From: Allotamlana fucoidanivorans
GTDB lineage: Bacteria; Bacteroidota; Bacteroidia; Flavobacteriales; Flavobacteriaceae
NCBI RefSeq assembly: GCF_006265225.1
Contig: NZ_VDCS01000003.1
Coordinates: forward strand, 62,001-126,000
Length of the DNA: 64,000 bases
Direction: 5' to 3'
The stretch's first letter is position 1, and each line of letters starts with the position of its first letter. Made by a program: the position numbers and the translations under genes. Positions 1-7,138 of the stretch are shown piece after piece. The notes under the pieces are model-generated. The model was not told the origin of the DNA and ran no database searches. It saw nothing but the letters and a program-made list of their open reading frames with translations.

Positions 1-305
1 AACGCTTAAAACACGAAGAGTTTATGAAAGACTGTTGGTTATGGTTATATAGAGGTGCATGGCAAGAATGGAATGTTGAAGACATTGACATGGCTGTCCC
101 AATGAGCCCTGGCCAAGTTATTCAAAAGCGTAATGGTATTTTTAAACATCAATCACAAAAAGATGGAGTGGTTTTTCAAGGAGCTGACAGTAGGGAATTT
201 TGGCAAAGAGCAGAAGATCGTAATAAAGAAACGGCTGATACATACAATCAGCTTGGACTTGCGCATTATGCGGCTATGGAAGCTTTCGCCAAATGGGAAT
301 ATTAA
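1..305 (+). CDS. C-terminal end of NagB/PIG-L fusion (glucosamine-6-phosphate deaminase-like), partial
   Basis: The reading frame is open from the window edge (first full codon at base 3) to the TAA at 303-305, so only the last ~100 residues are present. The visible part, with WLYRGAWQEW, IDMAVPMSP, IFKHQSQKDG and ADSREFWQRAEDRN, resembles the C-terminus of the long Bacteroidetes proteins that join a NagB-type glucosamine-6-phosphate deaminase to a PIG-L deacetylase-like domain. The family role is conversion of glucosamine-6-phosphate to fructose-6-phosphate plus ammonia in the cytoplasm. This is probably a resident housekeeping gene. It may still matter to the locus, because the ROK kinase and MFS transporter at 25-27 kb could supply an amino sugar. 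The assignment is from remembered family sequence, and the catalytic domain lies outside the window. Confidence 0.75.
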   Translation, partial: RLKHEEFMKDCWLWLYRGAWQEWNVEDIDMAVPMSPGQVIQKRNGIFKHQSQKDGVVFQGADSREFWQRAEDRNKETADTYNQLGLAHYAAMEAFAKWEY

Positions 306-362
306 TAATTAAATATGCTTGGAATGTCAGAATTAACATAGTTATTCTTAAAAAATAAAACT

Positions 363-650
363 GTGAGGTATCAAATAGTAAAAACCATGACCATTAATAA
401 TTTAAAAAATTATGATTTGTTTGTGAATTGGGTAGTAGGAGAATTTGATTTATACCTTATAGATAAAAATAAAACATTAAATATTTACTTTCCAAATGGT
501 TATTTTGAAATTGGTAATATCAAGAGCAAAGGAAGACATTTTTGTTTCACCATAAGTATTTACAGTAAGTCAAAAATAGCCTTTCAGCGTATAGTTAATT
601 CGTTAGAAAGTATATATGAACACGTATCGCTTTTTGTTAGTAAGAAGTAA
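363..650 (+). CDS. Small hypothetical protein, ~87-95 aa
   Basis: The frame opens with GTG at 363, and an in-frame ATG at 387 (residue 9) is an equally good start. The product is lysine- and aromatic-rich, with no signal peptide, membrane segment or motif that I recognise. It lies 57 bp after the NagB-like gene and 15 bp before the oxidoreductase gene on the same strand, so it could be co-transcribed with either. The clean frame and tight spacing suggest it is real. No function can be assigned. Confidence 0.5.
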   Translation: MRYQIVKTMTINNLKNYDLFVNWVVGEFDLYLIDKNKTLNIYFPNGYFEIGNIKSKGRHFCFTISIYSKSKIAFQRIVNSLESIYEHVSLFVSKK

Positions 651-665
651 TAAAACTTAAAATAA

Positions 666-2039
666 ATGAAAAAATTTAAGAAAAACAGTTCACGTAGAAA
701 GTTTATTAAAACTTTTGGTGTAGCAGGAGGAGCTTTGTTGACATCACCAAATTTAGCTCTGGCTTCCGAAAAAAAATTATCATCAATAGTCTACCTTGAT
801 AGAGCTAGAATAAAATCTTATTCAAAAAATATTTCAATTGGCTTAATCGGTGCTGGAGGAATGGGAATTTCTAATGTAAATACTATATTAAAGCATAAAG
901 GGGTAAGATTAATAGCTGTTTGTGATTTATTCAAGACTAGATTGGAAACAGCAAGACAAAAATGGGGCAAGAACCTAGTGTTAACCGATAACTATAAAGA
1001 CATTCTAAAAAACCCTGAAGTTGATGCAATTATTATTGCCACCCCAGATCATTGGCACAAACAAATATCGATAGATGCCTTAAAAGCTGGTAAACATGTA
1101 TATTGTGAAAAGCCGATGATACATAGCATTGAAGAAGGACATGAGGTAATTAATGCTTGGAAAAAATCGGGAAAGATATTTATAGTAGGTAGTCAAGGCT
1201 TATCGTCTTTGGGCAATGAAAAAGCAAAACAACTTCTTGAGGATGGAGCAATTGGTGAACTTAATTATGCTGAAGGGTTTTGGGCAAGACACTCTCACAT
1301 TGGGGCTTGGCAATATCCAATACCCGAAGAAGCTACACCAAAAAACATTAATTGGGAAAGATTCATTTCTAATTCTGTACATCGACCATTCGATCCAATT
1401 CGATTTTTTAGATGGAGAAATTATCTTGATTATGGTACTGGTATGTCAGGCGATTTATTTGTTCATTTATTTTCCAGCTTACATTTCATCACAAACTCTT
1501 TTGGTCCCGATAAAATAAGTGCAATGGGAGGTTTAAGGTTTTGGAAAGATGGTAGAGAGGTTCCTGATGTTTTGCTAGGAATGTTTCAATATCCCGAAAC
1601 CAAAGCACACCCAGGCTTCAATCTATCATTGAGATGTAATTTTGTAGATGGTACCAGTGGCTCTACTTATTTAAAACTAGTGGGTAGTAAAGGATCTATG
1701 GATGTAAAATGGGATGAAGTGGTTGTAAAACGCAATGATATACAAACTAGTAATGATCCATTTGAGCAAAATAAGCAAAGGGAAAAAATCTCATTTGTTA
1801 ATGATAGAAAAAAAATAGTCCCACCAAGTGAAACAGTTTATAAAGCTCAAAAAGGGTATAAAGGAGCACATTACGATCATTTTGGAAACTTCATTAATGC
1901 AATAAAAAGTGGAGGTACCGTAGTAGAAGACCCATTATTCGGTTTTAGGGCGGCTGCCCCAGCTTTACTTTGTAATGATAGTTATTTTAAAAACCAATTT
2001 ATTAATTGGGATCCTGTAGAAATGAAAACAATCAAATAA
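666..2039 (+). CDS. Tat-exported Gfo/Idh/MocA-family oxidoreductase
   Basis: This 457-residue protein begins with a twin-arginine leader (SRRKFIK at about residues 9-15, then a hydrophobic stretch ending near ALA), so it should be exported folded with its cofactor. A Rossmann domain follows: IGLIGAGGMG near residue 58, then the family hallmark around CEKPM near residue 152, then the C-terminal alpha/beta sheet domain. Relatives oxidise sugar hydroxyls with NAD(P). Exported members include GH109-type retaining glycosidases and the C3-oxidising enzymes of the 3-keto-glycoside pathway. The next gene, nine bases downstream, encodes a DUF1080 protein, which points to the 3-keto pathway. The exact substrate is unknown. 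Confidence 0.85.
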   Translation: MKKFKKNSSRRKFIKTFGVAGGALLTSPNLALASEKKLSSIVYLDRARIKSYSKNISIGLIGAGGMGISNVNTILKHKGVRLIAVCDLFKTRLETARQKWGKNLVLTDNYKDILKNPEVDAIIIATPDHWHKQISIDALKAGKHVYCEKPMIHSIEEGHEVINAWKKSGKIFIVGSQGLSSLGNEKAKQLLEDGAIGELNYAEGFWARHSHIGAWQYPIPEEATPKNINWERFISNSVHRPFDPIRFFRWRNYLDYGTGMSGDLFVHLFSSLHFITNSFGPDKISAMGGLRFWKDGREVPDVLLGMFQYPETKAHPGFNLSLRCNFVDGTSGSTYLKLVGSKGSMDVKWDEVVVKRNDIQTSNDPFEQNKQREKISFVNDRKKIVPPSETVYKAQKGYKGAHYDHFGNFINAIKSGGTVVEDPLFGFRAAAPALLCNDSYFKNQFINWDPVEMKTIK

Positions 2040-2048
2040 TTATAGTAA

Positions 2049-2789
2049 ATGAAAAGGATAATATTTTTTTTAATTCTTATGATGAGTATTTCTGTTTTTA
2101 CATTTTGTAGTGACAAGACAAAAAAAGAGAATACAGAAATTAAGAATGTGAAGAGGATTGATAGGACAAACAACTGGATTACTCTTTTTGACGGTAAAAC
2201 AGCTGATGGTTGGCGTGGGTTCAATTCCGAAGAATTGCCCAAAAATTGGATAGTTGAAAATGGTACTTTGAAATCTTTAGGCAAAGGAGGTGATATAGGG
2301 GGAGACATTGTGTTCGCCGATGAACAATTTGAAAATTTCGAACTTAAACTTGAATGGAAAATAGAAACAGGAGGTAATAGTGGAATTTTTTACCATGTTC
2401 AAGAAGGCGACCAATATTCAGCTCCCTATCAAAACGCCCCTGAATACCAAATTATAGATCAAAGAGGCTTCCCAGAAAAGTTAGAACCATGGCAAAGTAT
2501 TGCAGCTGATTATGGCATGCATAATACCGATAAAAATCAATTGATTGTTAAAACTGCTGGCGAATGGAACACAACTAGAATAATTTTTACGAAAGAAAGA
2601 GTTGAACATTGGTTAAATGGAAAAAAAGTTTTAGAATTTGAACCTTGGTCAAAAGAATGGATTAAAAAAAAGGAATCAGGTAAATGGAAAGATTTTCCAG
2701 AATATGGAATATTCAAAAAAGGATTAATTGGTTTGCAAGACCATGGCAGTCTTATATGGTTTAGAAATATAAAAATTCGAAAATTATAA
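2049..2789 (+). CDS. DUF1080 lipoprotein, putative 3-keto-disaccharide hydrolase
   Basis: This 246-residue protein has a type II (lipoprotein) signal with the cysteine near residue 20 (VFTFCSDK). The rest is a single concanavalin-type beta-sandwich of the DUF1080/PF06439 class, with the typical opening WITLFDGKTADGW, the GGNSGIFYHV strand, the APEYQIID segment and the LQDHG ending. Members of this family have been shown to cleave glycosides whose sugar has been oxidised at C3. Pairing with the exported oxidoreductase immediately upstream fits an oxidise-then-cleave module in the periplasm. The protein probably sits on a membrane facing the periplasm. The insertion sequence begins a few bases after its stop, so downstream operon continuity has been cut. 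Confidence 0.85.
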   Translation: MKRIIFFLILMMSISVFTFCSDKTKKENTEIKNVKRIDRTNNWITLFDGKTADGWRGFNSEELPKNWIVENGTLKSLGKGGDIGGDIVFADEQFENFELKLEWKIETGGNSGIFYHVQEGDQYSAPYQNAPEYQIIDQRGFPEKLEPWQSIAADYGMHNTDKNQLIVKTAGEWNTTRIIFTKERVEHWLNGKKVLEFEPWSKEWIKKKESGKWKDFPEYGIFKKGLIGLQDHGSLIWFRNIKIRKL

Positions 2790-2844
2790 TATGGTTAGTA
2801 GTTTTGAGTTGCAGTATTGCAATGTTTAAGTTAGTCAGCTGAAG

Positions 2845-2880
2845 AGGTCGTCTAAAAGCTAATTAGGCGACCTTTTATTT
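2845..2880 (+). terminator. Hairpin plus T-tract, candidate rho-independent terminator
   Basis: AGGTCGTCTAA at 2845-2855 pairs with TTAGGCGACCT at 2863-2873, leaving a 7-base loop and one G-T wobble, and is followed by a T-rich run. It lies inside the left end of the insertion sequence and would stop transcripts arriving from the upstream + strand genes. It may serve to insulate the transposon. Confidence 0.6.
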
Positions 2881-2959
2881 TTTTGAACATTTAAGATTTA
2901 ATCAGGATTTTCTTTTTTCTATATTAATTCGAGTCTAGTTAAAAACAGGCAAAGTGATT

Positions 2960-4504
2960 TTATATGGCTAAACTCACTTTTTTAAGGTTATGTGCCATTG
3001 CTATAAGTCCTATTTCGGTATTTACTTTATCAAGCCCTCTTAACATAAACCTTTTGAAGTTCATATTGTGTTTTATGTTACCAAAAACAGCTTCAACATC
3101 CCAGCAACGCTGTTTTCTATGAGCAACGCCTTTTAAGCTTAATAATTTTTGTTTGGCTTTTGCTTTGAGTCTAACCAATTTGTGATTCCGCTCTACAATA
3201 CGGTTGTATTTTGATTTATGACAAAGACTCCTGAGCTGGCATCCGAAGCAATTCTTAGCCTGATATCTATCGATTTTTTGCTGATATCCTGTAGCTGTTT
3301 GCCTTACATAGCTACCAATATTTTCCATAGGTTGTCCCATAGGACAGTAATACGTATCTGTGTCATGGTTATAAAATAGTTTATCTGCTGCAAATGGTTT
3401 TTTAGTCTTACCTCGTTTCTCATCTAATTGTTCTTTATGGAAGTAATTGTATTTTACAAAAGCTTCGATATTCTGGTCTTCTAGATAGGTGTAGTTTTCA
3501 TCGCTTCCATAACCTGCATCTGCTGTTAAGGATTCTGGAGCTTTGCCATATCCCTCAATAAAATCTTCTGTATGTTCTATAAGTGTGGTGGTATCTGCTG
3601 TGGTTTGCGCAAGAGTGTAGTTGGTAATAAACTGATTGTTAGTAGATGCTTGCAAATTATATCCTGGTTTGAGCTGTCCGTTTAACATATGGTCTTCTTT
3701 CTTTCTCATAAAAGTAGCATCAGGATCTGTCTTGCTCATAGAGTTGCGACTACCCATTTGCTGCTGGTAGGTATTATATTTTGCTATATTCTCAGGCCAG
3801 TTCTTTTTGGCATAGTTAAGCTTTTGCTTCACTTTTTTATCCACTTGTTTTCCTTGAAGTGCTTGGTTAATTTTATCTATAGTTTGAGAGACTTGCTCTG
3901 GATCTATTGCTTTAAAATTATCGGGCTCGTTAGGCTTTTGTTCTTCTTCTGCATATACAGTTTCTACATAACGCCATAATTCTTTGAGTTGTTTTTCTAT
4001 ACGTGAGCGTGAGGTTTTTATGCTTTTACCCCATACAAAAGTATAGCGATTAGCATTGGCCTCTATTTTGGTGCCATCAACATAAATGTCTTTTAAGCTC
4101 AAGTAACCTTCCTGAGCAAGCAGAATAACAACTTGATTAAAGATCTTTTTAAAATTTCCTTTGAGTTTTCCTGAACGAAAATTACTGATGGTATTATGGT
4201 CTGGCTGAATACAACCACTAAGCCACATAAAATGAACGTTTTCTCCCAAGGCTTGTTCTATTTTACGTGAAGAATATAAATTACGAAGATAGGCGTAGAT
4301 TAAAATTTTCAGTAAATCTCTTGGGTGATAGCTAGAAGTACCGCCTCCTTTATAAGTACGCTCTATAGACCGAATATCTATCTGATCTAAAATACTATTT
4401 ACAATACGAACGGGGTGGTGTTCTGGAACGAAATCATCATAACTCGGAGGGAGAAGACTCAATTGTGACTGACTATTGGTCTTCCATACAATGTTGCTTT
4501 TCAT
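2960..4504 (-). CDS. IS1182-family DDE transposase
   Basis: The start is taken as the ATG at 4504 (MKSNIVWK...), giving 514 residues. The frame extends further upstream, but that part crosses the terminal hairpin and does not look like protein. The N-terminal region (HPVRIVNSILDQID, PRDLLKILIYAYL, SSRKIEQAL) matches the DUF772-type domain of IS1182/IS1380-like transposases. The middle has FVDGTK-like YVDGTKIEAN near residue 140. The C-terminal part has a CxxC zinc-ribbon-like segment (YYCPMGQPM, then KNCFGCQLRSLCHKS) and ends in the DDE-domain region GNIKHNMNFKRFMLRG. No stop or frameshift is seen, so the element may be active. Confidence 0.93.
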   Translation of the reverse strand: MKSNIVWKTNSQSQLSLLPPSYDDFVPEHHPVRIVNSILDQIDIRSIERTYKGGGTSSYHPRDLLKILIYAYLRNLYSSRKIEQALGENVHFMWLSGCIQPDHNTISNFRSGKLKGNFKKIFNQVVILLAQEGYLSLKDIYVDGTKIEANANRYTFVWGKSIKTSRSRIEKQLKELWRYVETVYAEEEQKPNEPDNFKAIDPEQVSQTIDKINQALQGKQVDKKVKQKLNYAKKNWPENIAKYNTYQQQMGSRNSMSKTDPDATFMRKKEDHMLNGQLKPGYNLQASTNNQFITNYTLAQTTADTTTLIEHTEDFIEGYGKAPESLTADAGYGSDENYTYLEDQNIEAFVKYNYFHKEQLDEKRGKTKKPFAADKLFYNHDTDTYYCPMGQPMENIGSYVRQTATGYQQKIDRYQAKNCFGCQLRSLCHKSKYNRIVERNHKLVRLKAKAKQKLLSLKGVAHRKQRCWDVEAVFGNIKHNMNFKRFMLRGLDKVNTEIGLIAMAHNLKKVSLAI

Positions 4505-4552
4505 AACTTTAAGATACGAAAAACTAAACATTTTTATAAAATCTAAAACAAA

Positions 4553-4586
4553 AAAAAGAGACTGCCTTTTTAGACAGCCTCTTTTT
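4553..4586. terminator. Hairpin at right end of the insertion sequence
   Basis: AAAAAGAGACTG and CAGCCTCTTTTT form a stem around a CCTTTTTAGA loop, with A-rich sequence on one side and T-rich on the other. It mirrors the hairpin at the left end. It may act as a bidirectional terminator that keeps outside transcription from reaching the transposase gene. Confidence 0.5.
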
Positions 4587-4740
4587 ATTAGAGTTGAAAT
4601 TTTACAAATAAGGCATGTAAGTAGTTTTGAATGCCAGCAAGAAAAAGAAACACTTGTATAGCATAAATGGAACAAAACTACTCTCCAAGTATTTCTGTGT
4701 TGATTATTTTAGTGAAATGTTTTAATCAAAATTATTTAAA

Positions 4741-6204
4741 ATGTCTTTTCCAATAAAAACTTATTTCCACAAAAAACAATTAATCTTCCTTTTTCTAAAT
4801 TGTACGTTTTCAATATTTATGCATGGTCAAATCACGAATATAGATGCCAATGAACTTGCAAATTGGGACCTGCATGGAATAGGTTCTGTTAGCTATGATA
4901 AGAATGAAAAAGCTGTAAAGTTGACTGAGTCAAAGGAATCCCTAGGGGCTATGCTAGTTTCTCCCACTAGCTATTCAGAAAATTTAGTTGTTACTTTTAA
5001 AGTCAAGCCATTACAGCATGAAGGTGTCTGCGTAATATTATTGGGTTTAAATGATTTAGATGGTGGAGATGTAACAATTCCTAAGAATTACAATGGTGAT
5101 TTTAATTTTTGGAAGTCAGAAAAGTCTACCGCTCGAAGTCATGCATTTGCATTTCATACCGCATTTCATCAACCGAATGCATTTATTAAGGAAAATCCCG
5201 GATTTATAAATATTGGATTACAAAAAGATGTAGTTACCGAGGAAAAATGGTATAATATTGAAGTAGGTAAAATAAATAGCCGGTTTTGGATGAAAGTAAA
5301 TGGTAAAACAGTCATAGATACTTTAAGCAATAAAAAACAGAGAATCTTTAATAAATCGAAAATAGCATTAAGAGTACGGGGACCTGGTGATGGGACATTT
5401 AGTGCACTATATAAAGACTTGGTAATAAAAGAGAACTTGAATTACAAAAATATTTATGCATGTAATTTTAATGAATCCAAAGATCTTGAAGACTGGATTT
5501 TGGAAGGGCCAGGAAAAGTGAAACTAAAAAAGGACAGGCTTTTAATACATTCAAAGTATCAAAAATTTATTCACAAAAAGTGGAAGAAAGGACGAATAAC
5601 GATAAATAGCACTAATTCTAACTACTATCCTGTATTACGAAAAAAAATGATTAGTGATCTTAAAATAAATCCTAGTGACTATTCCTACGAAGGATCCTTT
5701 TCAGGTGGACCTGTAGTATTATGGAACAAAACAAAGACACCTGAAAATTATGAAATAACATTCAACTTTAAATCATTATCCCCACATTCCCTACACATGA
5801 TAATTTTTTCAGCATTAGGACTAAATGGGGAAAGTATATTTTCTTCAGACCTTGCTAAAAGAAATGGTACAGCTCCTAAATACACTAAAGGAGATATTTC
5901 CAATTATAGGATTTCCTATTTTGCTCCAATACGAAAAACAGCCAACTTAAGAAAAAGCCCGGGTAGAAAAATGTTAGATTCTGGAATTGATTTTGCTTCA
6001 CAATCCCCTAAGGAATTACATCGAATCAGAGTGCAAAAGTGGAAAAACAATATTGTTTTTACAATAAACGACAAACAAGTACTTAACTATAGTGACGATG
6101 AAAAAGCATTAGGAGCTGGTTATTTTGGACTAAGACTAATGGTCCCAGCAATTGGAACATACGACAATTTTAATCTCTACGAATTAAAAAATGGCCCTTT
6201 TTAA
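4741..6204 (+). CDS. Secreted two-domain lectin-fold protein; C-terminal DUF1961-like domain
   Basis: This 487-residue protein has an N-terminal signal peptide (hydrophobic LIFLFLNCTFSIFMHGQ). Two beta-sandwich halves follow. Residues ~25-230 are a DUF1080-like fold (WDLHGIGSVSYD, VNGKTVIDT, ALRVRGPGDGTFS). Residues ~290-487 match DUF1961, with GGPVVLWNK, RNGTAPKYTKGDISNYRISY, and RKSPG with arginine-rich surroundings. DUF1961 proteins recur in flavobacterial loci for sulfated or uronic acid-containing glycans, and no function is established to my knowledge. It may bind or cleave a periplasmic oligosaccharide. The insertion sequence now lies just upstream, so its original promoter may have been displaced. 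Confidence 0.7.
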   Translation: MSFPIKTYFHKKQLIFLFLNCTFSIFMHGQITNIDANELANWDLHGIGSVSYDKNEKAVKLTESKESLGAMLVSPTSYSENLVVTFKVKPLQHEGVCVILLGLNDLDGGDVTIPKNYNGDFNFWKSEKSTARSHAFAFHTAFHQPNAFIKENPGFINIGLQKDVVTEEKWYNIEVGKINSRFWMKVNGKTVIDTLSNKKQRIFNKSKIALRVRGPGDGTFSALYKDLVIKENLNYKNIYACNFNESKDLEDWILEGPGKVKLKKDRLLIHSKYQKFIHKKWKKGRITINSTNSNYYPVLRKKMISDLKINPSDYSYEGSFSGGPVVLWNKTKTPENYEITFNFKSLSPHSLHMIIFSALGLNGESIFSSDLAKRNGTAPKYTKGDISNYRISYFAPIRKTANLRKSPGRKMLDSGIDFASQSPKELHRIRVQKWKNNIVFTINDKQVLNYSDDEKALGAGYFGLRLMVPAIGTYDNFNLYELKNGPF

Positions 6205-6238
6205 AATGCTACTATCTGTATCAATCAGTATTAAATAA

Positions 6239-6850
6239 ATGTTGGAAATTAGAGAATATATTTCAGGTTTTAATAGTTTTTTTCCGCAAATAGAAAATTT
6301 ATACCCTTGGGAGTTGACCTCTAATCTAAGAGAAATTATCTCTAAAATTATTCCGAAATTATCAGATTTAGAATATACTGTAAAAAATGGTGTAGCCATT
6401 CATAAATCTACTGTAATAGAAAAAGGTGTAACAATTAAGAAACCATTTATAGCTATGGAGAATTGCCATATATCTGCAAATGCCTATTTCAGAGAAGGTG
6501 TTTTCCTAGGAAATGATGTAGAAATAGGTCCAAGTACTGAAATAAAGAGAAGCATAATATGCAGTGGAACGAAAATAGCTCATCTTAATTATATTGGTGA
6601 TAGCATAATCGGCCAAAATGTAAATTTTGAAGCAGGATCAGTAGCAGCCAATCACTACAATGAAAAACAGAATCAAAATATACTTGTTAAAATTGAAAAT
6701 GATTTAATTAATACCGGTGTAAAAAAGTTTGGAGCGTTAATTGGAGATGGTTCTAAAATTGGAGCGAATTCTGTTTTATCTCCTGGTACTTTACTCCAAA
6801 AGGAATCAATAGTAGAAAGATTACAGTTAATTAAACAAGCTAACTACTAA
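6239..6850 (+). CDS. Left-handed beta-helix (LpxA-like) transferase-family protein
   Basis: This 203-residue cytoplasmic protein has no signal. From about residue 70 it carries hexapeptide-type repeats: VAIHKSTVIEKGVTIKKPFI, ANAYFREGVFLGNDVEIGP, AHLNYIGDSIIGQNVNFEAG, then IGDGSKIGANSVLSPGT. The fold is that of sugar-nucleotide acyltransferases and of the C-terminal half of GlmU-type pyrophosphorylases; the N-terminal nucleotidyltransferase domain is missing. It lies 34 bases after the DUF1961-like gene and faces the lyase gene convergently. A cytoplasmic acyltransferase is unusual among degradation genes and could act on a sugar phosphate. Substrate unknown. Confidence 0.7.
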   Translation: MLEIREYISGFNSFFPQIENLYPWELTSNLREIISKIIPKLSDLEYTVKNGVAIHKSTVIEKGVTIKKPFIAMENCHISANAYFREGVFLGNDVEIGPSTEIKRSIICSGTKIAHLNYIGDSIIGQNVNFEAGSVAANHYNEKQNQNILVKIENDLINTGVKKFGALIGDGSKIGANSVLSPGTLLQKESIVERLQLIKQANY

Positions 6851-7013
6851 GCAACTATAAACTTTATGCCAATGATGCTTATAAAGTGCTTAAATCATAT
6901 ACAATTCTGCCTCTTTAAACGTAATCTAGTGTTTTGGATTAAACTATATTCGAGCATTACGCAAAATCGTAGCACCAAAAAAAAACAGCTTAAAAGGAAA
7001 TGCAACCTATAAT

Positions 7014-7051
7014 TGTAGCCTTCCCTAAAAGTGTAGCCTATCCCTAAAAAG
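7014..7051. repeat. Two tandem imperfect ~19-base repeats
   Basis: TGTAGCCTTCCCTAAAAG at 7014-7031 is followed directly by TGTAGCCTATCCCTAAAAAG at 7032-7051. The second copy also forms the left arm of the perfect hairpin at 7033-7062, so the hairpin seems to have grown by local duplication. Confidence 0.7.
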
Positions 7052-7062
7052 GGATAGGCTAC
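7033..7062. terminator. Perfect 12-bp inverted repeat, likely bidirectional terminator
   Basis: GTAGCCTATCCC at 7033-7044 pairs perfectly with GGGATAGGCTAC at 7051-7062 around a TAAAAA loop. It sits in the 288-base gap between two convergent genes (transferase ending at 6850 and lyase ending at 7139), where a shared terminator is expected. There is no long T-run on either side, so a repeat or protein-binding role is also possible. Confidence 0.6.
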
Positions 7063-7138
7063 AATTAATGAGATACTACCCGTTTTTTGATAAATACATA
7101 CTATAAAGTTGTTGAACTTACTCTTGTAAAAAATCTTA

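Larger units (their letters stand above)
2797..4682 (-). mobile_element. IS1182-like insertion sequence
   Basis: A complete-looking transposase gene is enclosed by a short terminal inverted repeat. AGTAGTTTTG at 2797-2806 is matched by its reverse complement CAAAACTACT at 4673-4682, with weaker matching further inward. A second, subterminal inverted pair, gaggtcgtctaaaag at 2844 and the reverse complement of a near-copy around 4567-4582, lies inside. The bases just outside (GGTT on the left, CTCC on the right) show no duplicated target, so the exact ends are approximate. The element separates the DUF1080 gene from the DUF1961-like gene, which otherwise point the same way. Confidence 0.65.

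Noticed and set aside
4505-4675. N-terminal extension of the transposase frame
   Set aside because: It crosses the terminal hairpin of the insertion sequence and has unlikely Cys/Phe-rich composition; the ATG at 4504 gives the usual IS1182 length.
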